NCBI GenBank assembly: GCA_934646185.1
Contig: CAKUEH010000001.1
Coordinates: forward strand, 1-64,000
DNA length: 64,000 bases
From: an uncultured Oscillospiraceae bacterium
Lineage (GTDB): Bacteria > Bacillota > Clostridia > Oscillospirales > Oscillospiraceae
Direction: 5' to 3'
This document shows positions 35,024 to 42,195 of the stretch, in pieces. The notes under the pieces were generated by a model. The model ran no database searches. It had not been told where the DNA came from and was given only the letters and a program-made list of their open reading frames with translations. How positions within the stretch are numbered: position 1 is the stretch's first letter; each line of letters opens with the position of its first letter. The translations under genes and the position numbers were made by a program.

Positions 35024-37420
35024 ATGACAAAAGAGAACCTTCTTCAGCACTTACAGGAATGCTGCGACCGGATGTTCGGCTGCTCGCTCGAAATGGCGAC
35101 GGAAAAGCAGGTCTACCGCGCTGTATGCGTCGCCGTGCGCGAGCTTCTGGAGGACGACCGCCGCGCGTTTACCGAGCAGACTCGATCAGAGCAGCGCAAG
35201 CAGGTCTATTACATGTCGATGGAATTTCTGGTCGGCACGAGTCTGCGCAACAATCTGTACAATATGGGCCTGCTGGAACCGGCAGGGGAGATCCTGCATG
35301 ATCTCGGCTTTAGCCTGGAAAGCCTCTGCGCGCTCGAACCGGACGCGGGGCTTGGAAACGGCGGTCTTGGCCGTCTGGCCTCGTGCTATATGGACGCGGC
35401 GACCGGCATGAGCTATCCCGTGACCGGCTTCTCCATCCGCTATGAGTTCGGCATTTTCCGCCAGAAGATCGTCGACGGCTGGCAGATGGAATTCCCGGAC
35501 AACTGGCTCGAAATGGGCGATGTGTGGCTGCATACCCGCAAGGACGACGCTGTGGAGGTCCGCTTCGGCGGACAGGTACACGAATGGATGGACGGCGACA
35601 AATTCAAGACCGCCCAGACCGGCTATCAGTCCGTCATTGCCGTGCCGCACGATCTGTATATTTCCGGCTACGGCTCCAAGGCAGTCAATAAGCTGACGCT
35701 CTGGAGCGCCAGCATGCCGCAGAGCTTTGACATGAGCGCGTTCTCGCGCGGCGACTATGTCCGCGCGCTTGAACAGAACACCATGGCCGAGGCCATCTCG
35801 AAGGTTCTCTATCCCGCAGACGACCATATCAACGGCAAACGTCTGCGCCTGCGCCAGCAGTATCTGCTGGTGTCCAGCTCGCTGCAGTCGATCCTGAACG
35901 AGCATCTGAAAAACTATCATACGCTCGACAATCTGGCCGATAAGGTCGCCGTCCACATCAACGACACGCACCCGGCGCTCTGCGTGCCCGAGCTCATGCG
36001 GCTGCTGATCGACGAGCACGACTACGGCTGGGATCGCGCCTGGGAGATCACCTGCGCAACGCTTTCCTATACCAACCACACGGTTATGGCGGAAGCGCTT
36101 GAGCGATGGCCGGTTGAGCTGTTCCGGGAGCAGCTGCCGCGTATCTACGCCATCTGCCAGGAGATCAACCGCCGGCTCATGGAAAAGCTGCACTGCGTGT
36201 ATCCGAACGATCCCGGCAAGTGGGAGTATATGGCCGCTGTCACAAGCAGCGAGGTCCGCATGGCGAATCTGTGCCTGGCCTGCTGCCATAAGATCAACGG
36301 TGTTTCGCAGCTGCACACGGAAATTCTTGAAAAAACCATCTTCCAGGATTATTACAATCTCGACCACAGCCGCTTCCTGAACATCACCAACGGCATTGCG
36401 TACCGCCGCTGGCTGTGCCAGTCGAATCCGGCGTTGACCGGCTATCTGCAGTCGCTCATCGGCGACGGCTTCCTGAAGGACGCGAACGCACTCGAAGCGC
36501 TGCTTCCGTACCGGGACGATCCGAATGTTCTGGAAAATCTGCAGGCGATCAAGCGCAAGAACAAGGTACGCCTCTCTGCCTATATTGCGGAGCACAACGG
36601 CGTCAACGTCGACCCGGATTCGATCTTCGACGTGCAGGTCAAGCGCCTGCATGAGTACAAGCGGCAGCTGCTGAATGTCCTGCATATCCTGACGCTTTAC
36701 AATGACATCAAGGATCACCCGGAAAAGCCGGTCTATCCGCAGACGTTCATTTTCGCGGCCAAGGCCTCGGCGGGCTATTATCTGGCCAAGCAGATCATCT
36801 CGCTCATCGTCGCCGTTTCCAATCTCGTGAATTCCGACCCGCAGGTGCAGAATAAGCTCAAGGTCGTCTTCATCGAAGACTATAAGGTCTCGCTGGCTGA
36901 GATCATCATCCCGGCAGCCGACCTGTCCGAGCAGATCTCCGTCGCGGGCAAGGAAGCCTCCGGCACCAGCAACATGAAGCTGATGATCAACGGCGCGGTC
37001 ACGCTCGGCACGCTCGACGGCGCAAACGTCGAGATCCGCGAGCGCGTGGGCGACGAAAACATGTTCCTGTTCGGCATGACCGCCGACGAGGTGCAATCGC
37101 TCTGGCAGCGCAGCTATGACCCGCGCCAGTTCCTGACGCCCGAGCTTGACCGGGTGCTGCAGATGCTGACCTCCGGCGTGCTGGGACAGCGCTTCGACGA
37201 TGTAGCCGCCTCGCTCCTGACGCCGCGCTTCGGAGTTGCCGACAGCTATATGACCGTCGCGGACTTTGCAAGCTACAAGGCGGCCAAGGCCCACGCAGTC
37301 GAGGTCTATCAGGATCGCACCCGCTTCGCAAAAATGTCCCTCACGAACATTGCAAGAGCCGGCATCTTCTCCTCCGACCGCTCGGTCGAGCAGTACGCAA
37401 AGGAGATCTGGGGCCTGTAA
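35024..37420 (+). CDS. glgP: Glycogen/starch alpha-glucan phosphorylase
   Basis: Phosphorolysis of glycogen to glucose-1-phosphate. 798 residues, slightly short for the family (about 810-830). The PLP-binding lysine is in KEASGTSNMKLMING (K652). Also seen are LGNGGLGRLASCYMDA, HINDTHPALCVPELMR and VKRLHEYKRQLLN. The ribosome site (AAAGGA) is some distance from ATG 35024, and a nearby ATG (35020) is closed by a stop at once. It sits in the same operon as the synthesis genes. Confidence 0.96.
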   Translation: MTKENLLQHLQECCDRMFGCSLEMATEKQVYRAVCVAVRELLEDDRRAFTEQTRSEQRKQVYYMSMEFLVGTSLRNNLYNMGLLEPAGEILHDLGFSLESLCALEPDAGLGNGGLGRLASCYMDAATGMSYPVTGFSIRYEFGIFRQKIVDGWQMEFPDNWLEMGDVWLHTRKDDAVEVRFGGQVHEWMDGDKFKTAQTGYQSVIAVPHDLYISGYGSKAVNKLTLWSASMPQSFDMSAFSRGDYVRALEQNTMAEAISKVLYPADDHINGKRLRLRQQYLLVSSSLQSILNEHLKNYHTLDNLADKVAVHINDTHPALCVPELMRLLIDEHDYGWDRAWEITCATLSYTNHTVMAEALERWPVELFREQLPRIYAICQEINRRLMEKLHCVYPNDPGKWEYMAAVTSSEVRMANLCLACCHKINGVSQLHTEILEKTIFQDYYNLDHSRFLNITNGIAYRRWLCQSNPALTGYLQSLIGDGFLKDANALEALLPYRDDPNVLENLQAIKRKNKVRLSAYIAEHNGVNVDPDSIFDVQVKRLHEYKRQLLNVLHILTLYNDIKDHPEKPVYPQTFIFAAKASAGYYLAKQIISLIVAVSNLVNSDPQVQNKLKVVFIEDYKVSLAEIIIPAADLSEQISVAGKEASGTSNMKLMINGAVTLGTLDGANVEIRERVGDENMFLFGMTADEVQSLWQRSYDPRQFLTPELDRVLQMLTSGVLGQRFDDVAASLLTPRFGVADSYMTVADFASYKAAKAHAVEVYQDRTRFAKMSLTNIARAGIFSSDRSVEQYAKEIWGL

Positions 37421-37439
37421 TTCCTGCATCCAATATTCT

Positions 37440-37469
37440 GAAGGGGCCGACGGCACCGTCGGCCCCTTC
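37440..37469 (+). terminator. Hairpin between glgP and the GH13 gene
   Basis: GAAGGGGCCGACG-GCAC-CGTCGGCCCCTTC, a 13-bp stem without a T-run. It may trim or stabilise the glgP mRNA end, or partly terminate, before the last gene of the operon. Confidence 0.55.
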
Positions 37470-37495
37470 ACTGATGAAAATGGACGGTACGCCAC

Positions 37496-39322
37496 ATGAG
37501 AATCCTATTTGACAGCAAGCTATCCCAATTCAAAACACCATTCGGAACGCTCAAAAAGCAGGAGAGTTGCACGCTGCATATCCTGATCCCGTGCTTCTGC
37601 CGCACAACGGCAGTCTGTCTTGTATTGCAGGCAGAAAACGGCGCGGAGCTGCGCCGCGTCCCGTTTGCAAAGCAGTCGGACGATACGCTCTACGATACCT
37701 GGGGCGGAGCGCTGACTGTTTCCGAGGCCGGGCTGTATTTCTACTACTTCCATATCACCACGCAGGACGGCGCGTTCCGCCTGTTCAAGCAGGGGGAGAG
37801 CGACACGAATATGGAAGACGGCGGCCTCTGGCAGCTCAGCGTTCTGGAGGACAAATTCCCCGTCCCAGACGACTGCGCGGGCGCGGTCATGTATCAGATC
37901 TTCCCGGACCGTTTTTACCAGGCCGGAACCTGTGATCTGTCCGGCAAGATCGAGCCCTACTGGGTACACGAAAACAAGGACGACGTGCCGGTCTATCTGC
38001 CGGACGCCAACGGTGAAGTGCTCAACAATGACTTTTACGGCGGCAATCTGAACGGGATCCGTGAAAAGCTGCCGTATCTGCATGCGCTCGGCGTGGAGAT
38101 CCTGTATCTGAATCCAATTTTCTACGCCTGGTCGACACACCGGTACGACACCTGCGATTATAAGCGCATCGACCCCATGCTCGGCACGGAGGCAGATTTC
38201 CGTGCGCTCTGCGACGCGGCGCATGCGCTGGGCATGAAGGTCATCCTCGACGGCGTATTCAGCCACGTTGGCAGCCGCAGCGCCTATTTCCAGCAGGCGA
38301 TCCACGATCCGGCCTCGCCGTACCGCGGCTGGTTCCGGTTCAAGCAGTATCCGAATGTTTACGACAGCTGGTGGGGGATCACGACGCTGCCGTGCATCGA
38401 TAAGATGAACCCGGATTATATGGACTATCTCATTGACAGTGACGACAGCGTCGTCGTCCGCTGGCTGAAGCTCGGCGCGGACGGCTGGCGGCTAGACGTC
38501 GTCGATGAGCTGCCGGACGCGTTTTTGGCGCGTCTTCGCGCCCGGATCCGGCAGGTCAAGCCGGATGCGCTTCTCATCGGCGAGGTCTGGGAGGATGCGT
38601 CCAACAAAATCGCGTATGACTGCCGCCGCCGGTATTTTACCGACCGGCAGCTCGATTCCGTCATGAATTATCCGTGGCAGAAGGCCGTTCTGCGCTATGT
38701 ACGCGGCGAGGACGACGGAACGGGGCTCGGCGCGTCGATCCGCACGATCGCGGAGAATTATCCGCCTGACGTCCTGCAGACTGTCATGAATATTCTTTCC
38801 ACGCATGATACGCCGCGCGCGATCAACGCGATTCTGGATCCGCGCGACGGCGACCGCGCGGAGCTGGCCCGGCGGCACTTTACGGCGGAGCAGCTTGCAG
38901 AAGGAAAAAAGCGTCTCAAAATGGCGGCGTTTCTGCAGTTCATGCTCCCCGGCATGCCGTGCGTCTATTACGGCGATGAGGCGGGCATGACCGGCTATCG
39001 CGACCCGTTCAACCGCGCGTATTATCCGTGGGGCAGGGAAGACGCTGATCTGATCTCGTTCTACCGCTCGCTGGCGCGCGTCAAAAAAAGCATACCGGCC
39101 CTGCGGTGCGGCACGGTTCTTGTTTTGGAGGCAGGCGGCGGACGGCTGATGCTGCTGCGGCAGTATGAGGGGAAAAACGTGGCTGTCTGCTGCAACCAAT
39201 CGGAAAGCCCGTGGACGCTTCCGCACAGCGGAAAGATCCTCCTTGGCGGCGGCATTGCCGAATATACCGGCGAGACCCTCACCCTCGGCCAGGGCGGCTT
39301 CTGCGCCATGGAGCGTGAATAA
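37496..39322 (+). CDS. GH13 alpha-glucan hydrolase (neopullulanase/cyclomaltodextrinase type)
   Basis: A 608-residue cytoplasmic enzyme (no signal peptide). It has an N-terminal beta domain (1-120), then the GH13 barrel: VMYQIFPDRFYQ, DGVFSHVG, nucleophile Asp in GADGWRLDVVDE, acid Glu in LLIGEVWED, and the third Asp in LSTHDTPRAIN. The domain order fits neopullulanase/maltogenic amylase enzymes that trim branched maltodextrins. It would help debranch or degrade glycogen left by GlgP. The ribosome site before ATG 37496 is weak (GGACGG). It is the last gene of the operon. Confidence 0.9.
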   Translation: MRILFDSKLSQFKTPFGTLKKQESCTLHILIPCFCRTTAVCLVLQAENGAELRRVPFAKQSDDTLYDTWGGALTVSEAGLYFYYFHITTQDGAFRLFKQGESDTNMEDGGLWQLSVLEDKFPVPDDCAGAVMYQIFPDRFYQAGTCDLSGKIEPYWVHENKDDVPVYLPDANGEVLNNDFYGGNLNGIREKLPYLHALGVEILYLNPIFYAWSTHRYDTCDYKRIDPMLGTEADFRALCDAAHALGMKVILDGVFSHVGSRSAYFQQAIHDPASPYRGWFRFKQYPNVYDSWWGITTLPCIDKMNPDYMDYLIDSDDSVVVRWLKLGADGWRLDVVDELPDAFLARLRARIRQVKPDALLIGEVWEDASNKIAYDCRRRYFTDRQLDSVMNYPWQKAVLRYVRGEDDGTGLGASIRTIAENYPPDVLQTVMNILSTHDTPRAINAILDPRDGDRAELARRHFTAEQLAEGKKRLKMAAFLQFMLPGMPCVYYGDEAGMTGYRDPFNRAYYPWGREDADLISFYRSLARVKKSIPALRCGTVLVLEAGGGRLMLLRQYEGKNVAVCCNQSESPWTLPHSGKILLGGGIAEYTGETLTLGQGGFCAMERE

Positions 39323-39354
39323 AAAAAGGAACCCCCCGGTAAAACCGGGGGTTC
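39321..39354 (-). terminator. Strong terminator, best on the minus strand
   Basis: GAACCCCCGGT-TTT-ACCGGGGGGTTC on the minus strand, followed by CC and a run of seven T. On the plus strand the same hairpin is followed only by TTCTTC, so it is weaker there but can still serve the GH13 gene. No protein gene ends here on the minus strand, which supports an RNA transcript ending at this site. Confidence 0.85.
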
Positions 39355-39662
39355 TTCATATGCGGGCATAGCCCTATGTTCCTCGCGTGACGCGTCAAAC
39401 GCGTAATTCTTTCTGCCAGCCGCGAACGGACTGCATCCATCTATTTCTGTGCCCTCTAATTGCTATGATGCCTGCTACTTCTTTCATTTTTATCCTATGT
39501 TTATTCTCTTAAAAGAGTTTTGCGTTCATACCATCTCTGTGTTAAACTTAGTTCTGCCCATTTTCACATGGGTCTTTCCTGTTTTGATGATTGTTGCAGT
39601 TGGCCGACCGCTCAATCATCTTAGCAGGATTTTCTGCTCACCGCCATAGGCTTTACGGAACC

Positions 39663-39677
39663 ACGCGTCTAACGCGT
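39663..39677. repeat. Palindromic repeat ACGCGTCTAACGCGT, second copy at 39390-39404
   Basis: The two copies differ by one base in the loop (CTA versus CAA) and bracket a 258-base stretch. The right copy is extended to CCACGCGT/ACGCGTGG and is followed by TTTTCTTT on the plus strand, so it could act as a rightward terminator. The layout resembles subterminal hairpins of IS200/IS605-like elements or paired hairpins in a structured RNA. Confidence 0.6.
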
Positions 39678-39691
39678 GGTTTTCTTTACAC

Positions 39692-39723
39692 AAAAAGCGG
39701 GACGCACCAAAAAGGTGCGTCCC
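39692..39723 (-). terminator. Terminator of the yedE-tusA operon
   Basis: GGGACGCACC/GGTGCGTCCC with a 5-base loop; on the minus strand it is followed by GC and a run of five T. It lies 12 bases after the tusA stop. Confidence 0.88.
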
Positions 39724-39735
39724 GGCTGTTTTTGC

Positions 39736-39942
39736 TTATTTTTTCGTGAGCGTCAGGCGGAAGTCATCGCCGTCTTCGCAGACAGCGGCCTGATAGCCGC
39801 TGTGCGCGGCAAAGCGCTTGATATTCTCAACGGCAGTCTCATTGTCGACCAGCACGTCCAGCGTGGAGGGCTGCTCTTTTTTGATCGCGTCCTGCACCAT
39901 GACGACAGGCATGGGGCAGAGATAGCCTCTTGCATCAACCAT
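39736..39942 (-). CDS. yedF: TusA/SirA-like sulfurtransferase (YedF type)
   Basis: A 68-residue TusA-fold protein with the conserved cysteine in RGYLCPMPVV (C9) that carries a persulfide or perselenide. The YedF name rests on pairing with yedE. In genomes with both, the pair is associated with selenium metabolism. The start overlaps the yedE end by 8 bases, so the two are translationally coupled. A general sulfur-relay role is also possible. Confidence 0.85.
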   Translation of the reverse strand: MVDARGYLCPMPVVMVQDAIKKEQPSTLDVLVDNETAVENIKRFAAHSGYQAAVCEDGDDFRLTLTKK

Positions 39943-41038
39943 TTTTCTGTGCCTCCTGTTTCTTCATGCTGTTTACATAAGATACGACCAGAACAATCAC
40001 GATGCCAAGAATGACGGCAACCTTGCCCTTGGTGGAGATGCCGCCGACGACATACTCACCAGCCTCGTTCACAGCATCCGCATTGCCGGCCAGGCCAAAG
40101 TTGTGTGCGAACGCAGCGCCGACGATCATGCCGAACACGGTGACGGCGGAATCCGCGTTGCCGCTGCCGGCAAGAATGAGCTGACGCAGCGGACAGCCGC
40201 CCAGTAGCACGGAGCCCCAACCGGCCAGCAGCATGCCGAGGAAGTTCCAGACATGGCTGGAATGGGCGACGGGCTGCGAAGTAAAGCCGAGCTTGAAGTT
40301 ATGCATGGCGAGATTGCCGATCAGGACCGTAACAAAGATGGCGATGAAGCCCCACAGCAGATGCATATCCTTGAACATCATCGTGTCGCGCAGACCGCCG
40401 ACCATGCACATGCGGGATTTCTGCGCCAGCGCACCGACGACAAGCGCGATCAGCAGTGCGATCAGGAACGGCGCGTGCTTGGAGCCGGGGCCTTCCTCAG
40501 AAAGCTTGAACAGCGTGGGAACAGCCAGGAAGAGGATCAGCAGGCCAAGCATCACGGCAGACAGCACCGTGCCGTCGAGCGTCTTGGTGGCGTAGTTCCG
40601 CTGAAGCGTGAAGCCCTTGCGGATAAAGAGCGTGCCAAGGAAGATACCGGCGGCGAAACCGGCCAAACCAACGACGGCGTTCAGATCGCCGCCAGCCAGA
40701 CGGAGCACCATGCGCAGCGGGCAGCCGAGGAAGGCCAGCGCGCCGATCATGACAAACGCGCCGAGCACAAAGCGGAGCGCGGGAGACGAACCGGCTCTCG
40801 CTTTCCATTCTTTAGACGCCAGCGCCATCAAAAAGCTGCCGAGCACAAGGCCGATGATCTCCGGACGGACATATTGGACCTTTGCCGCGGAATGCAGGCC
40901 CACAGCGCCCGCGATGTCACGCTCAAAGCAGGCGATGCAGAAGCCCATGTTGGCCGGGTTGCCGAGCGCCGTCAGCACAAGTGCTGCAATGCCGATGACA
41001 ACGCCGGTCAGAATGACGAACAGGTTTTCTTTTTTCAT
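39935..41038 (-). CDS. yedE: YeeE/YedE-family membrane transporter, putative selenium transporter
   Basis: A 367-residue membrane protein with about ten helices and duplicated half-motifs: GFCIACFERD and GALAFLGCPLRMVLRLAGGD in the first half, SRMCMVGGLRD and GSVLLGGCPLRQLILAGSGNADS in the second. Paired CPLR cysteine motifs are typical of YedE/TsuA-type carriers that move thiosulfate or selenium species with a TusA partner. ATG 41038 follows GGAGGAAAGAGAAC. The leader carries two tandem inverted repeats (41078-41141), suggesting regulation. Selenium versus sulfur cannot be settled from the window. Confidence 0.88.
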   Translation of the reverse strand: MKKENLFVILTGVVIGIAALVLTALGNPANMGFCIACFERDIAGAVGLHSAAKVQYVRPEIIGLVLGSFLMALASKEWKARAGSSPALRFVLGAFVMIGALAFLGCPLRMVLRLAGGDLNAVVGLAGFAAGIFLGTLFIRKGFTLQRNYATKTLDGTVLSAVMLGLLILFLAVPTLFKLSEEGPGSKHAPFLIALLIALVVGALAQKSRMCMVGGLRDTMMFKDMHLLWGFIAIFVTVLIGNLAMHNFKLGFTSQPVAHSSHVWNFLGMLLAGWGSVLLGGCPLRQLILAGSGNADSAVTVFGMIVGAAFAHNFGLAGNADAVNEAGEYVVGGISTKGKVAVILGIVIVLVVSYVNSMKKQEAQKNG

Positions 41039-41077
41039 GTTCTCTTTCCTCCGATATAGTCGAACTCGATTTTCTGC

Positions 41078-41141
41078 TTTTCGATATTCTTGAACAAGAA
41101 TATCGAAAACGACGCGAATGCGGGCATTTTCGCCCGCATTC
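41078..41141. repeat. Two tandem inverted repeats in the yedE leader
   Basis: TTTTCGATATTCTTG/CAAGAATATCGAAAA (41078-41109) and GAATGCGGGC-ATTTTC-GCCCGCATTC (41116-41141). Both are perfect. The first has almost no loop, which suits a protein-binding operator better than an RNA hairpin. The second could be an RNA hairpin or terminator-like element. Confidence 0.7.
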
Positions 41142-41184
41142 GTTACTCTGAAATAAGAATAACACGTGATTTTGCGATTGTCAA

Positions 41185-42141
41185 TCATTTTTCTGTTCGG
41201 CAATCACGAAATTCGTTCGGAAGCCCGGAAAAACCTTCGACAGTCCATGCAGAGCCCTGTTCCAGATCATCGGACAGGAACCGGCGGTTGATCGCGTTCA
41301 GAACGCGCTTCTTGTCCGCGCTCCACATGGGCGCGATCAGACTGCGCTTTGCGCCGTCGCCGGTCATGCGGTGAATGACCATATCGCGCGGCAGGACGCG
41401 CAGACAGTCTTCCAGTACCGAGATATATGCGTCCAGCGTCATCGTCTCAAATTTCCCGGCAGCATACTCCCCGGCAAGATCTGTTCCGGACAGGACGTGC
41501 AGCAGATGGAGCTTGATGCCGTCCGCGCCGCTCTGTCCGATATACCGCGCAGTCTTCACCATCATTTCCGGCGTCTCGCCGGGCAGCCCCAGGATCATAT
41601 GCGCGACAACGTGGATATCAAGCGCTTTGAGCTGCCGGACGGCATTGTCAAATACGGAAAGGGGATAGCCCCGCCGGATATAACGCGCGGTAATGTCGTG
41701 GATCGTCTGCAATCCGAGCTCGACCCAGACCGGCTTTATCTGCCGCAGCTCTGACAGCAGCGTCAGAATCTCCTGCGGCAGGCAATCCGGCCTGGTCGCA
41801 ATGGACAGCGCGCAGACCTCCGGCCGGTCGAGCGCAGACGTAAACAGCGGTCTCAGTGTGTCTGCCGGCGCGTAAGTATTGCTGTAATCCTGAAAATAGG
41901 CGATATATCTGGCCTCCTGTCCGGCCTTCGACGCAACGAGCTGCTTGGCCTGCGCGAGCTGCTCCGTGATTGGAAGCGCAGCGGAGGCGGCAAATTCTCC
42001 GCTTCCGCTGCAAAAGATGCAGCCGCGCGTACCGAGCGTCCCATCGCGGTTCGGACAGGTACATCCGGCCGAAAGCGCCAGCTTGTAGACCTTGCAGCCG
42101 AATGTTTCGCGCAGATAGGCATTCAGAGAGCGGTAATACAT
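41185..42141 (-). CDS. Radical SAM protein of the TIGR01212/YhcC-YtqA family
   Basis: A 318-residue radical SAM protein with the cluster cysteines in CTCPNRDGTLGTRGCIFCSG near residue 25-45, a YFQDYSNTYAP segment, SIATRPDC and a VELGLQTIHD region as in the YtqA/YhcC family. These are tRNA-modification-like enzymes of the Elp3/MiaB superfamily; YtqA's role is not firmly known to me. ATG 42141 follows TTTGGAGGACTT, the correct start rather than an upstream in-frame one inside the hairpin. Last gene of the long operon that begins at rodA, or separately transcribed. Confidence 0.88.
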   Translation of the reverse strand: MYYRSLNAYLRETFGCKVYKLALSAGCTCPNRDGTLGTRGCIFCSGSGEFAASAALPITEQLAQAKQLVASKAGQEARYIAYFQDYSNTYAPADTLRPLFTSALDRPEVCALSIATRPDCLPQEILTLLSELRQIKPVWVELGLQTIHDITARYIRRGYPLSVFDNAVRQLKALDIHVVAHMILGLPGETPEMMVKTARYIGQSGADGIKLHLLHVLSGTDLAGEYAAGKFETMTLDAYISVLEDCLRVLPRDMVIHRMTGDGAKRSLIAPMWSADKKRVLNAINRRFLSDDLEQGSAWTVEGFSGLPNEFRDCRTEK

Positions 42142-42157
42142 AAGTCCTCCAAACGAT

Positions 42158-42186
42158 TTGCGCGCCGCAGTTTCTGCGGCGCGCAA
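42158..42186 (-). terminator. Hairpin between ftsH and the radical SAM gene
   Basis: TTGCGCGCCGCAG-AAA-CTGCGGCGCGCAA, a perfect 13-bp stem without T-run, 9 bases after the ftsH stop and shortly before the next ribosome site. Probably a processing or attenuating structure rather than a full terminator. Confidence 0.5.
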
Positions 42187-42195
42187 GCTGTTTCT

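Larger units (their letters stand above)
39321..39690 (-). ncRNA. Candidate structured non-coding RNA (hairpin-rich stretch without genes)
   Basis: About 370 bases with no credible gene but many short perfect hairpins, read leftward. CCACGCGT/ACGCGTGG (39661-39679), GCC/GGC (39643-39651), GCAG/CTGC (39624-39637), GCGGT/ACTGC (39596-39611), CCCAT/ATGGG (39557-39572), CTCTT/AAGAG (39506-39517), ACGCGT/ACGCGT (39390-39404) and CATAG/CTATG (39367-39378). It ends in the terminator at 39321-39354. Near-identical 15-base palindromes ACGCGTCNAACGCGT flank it. Alternatives are a large bacterial RNA such as a raiA-type RNA, or the ends of a decayed IS200/IS605-type element. In one frame there is only a short broken reading (MKEVAGIIAIRGHRNRWMQS). 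I cannot name a family. Confidence 0.45.

Noticed and set aside
35186..37495. A 769-codon open frame antisense to glgP
   Set aside because: Same reasons; glgP has all catalytic motifs, and the antisense frame has none.
39449..39649. A 66-codon hydrophobic frame in the gene-free stretch near 39.5 kb
   Set aside because: No ribosome site, and it cuts across several perfect hairpins. Its hydrophobicity follows from the T-rich plus strand.
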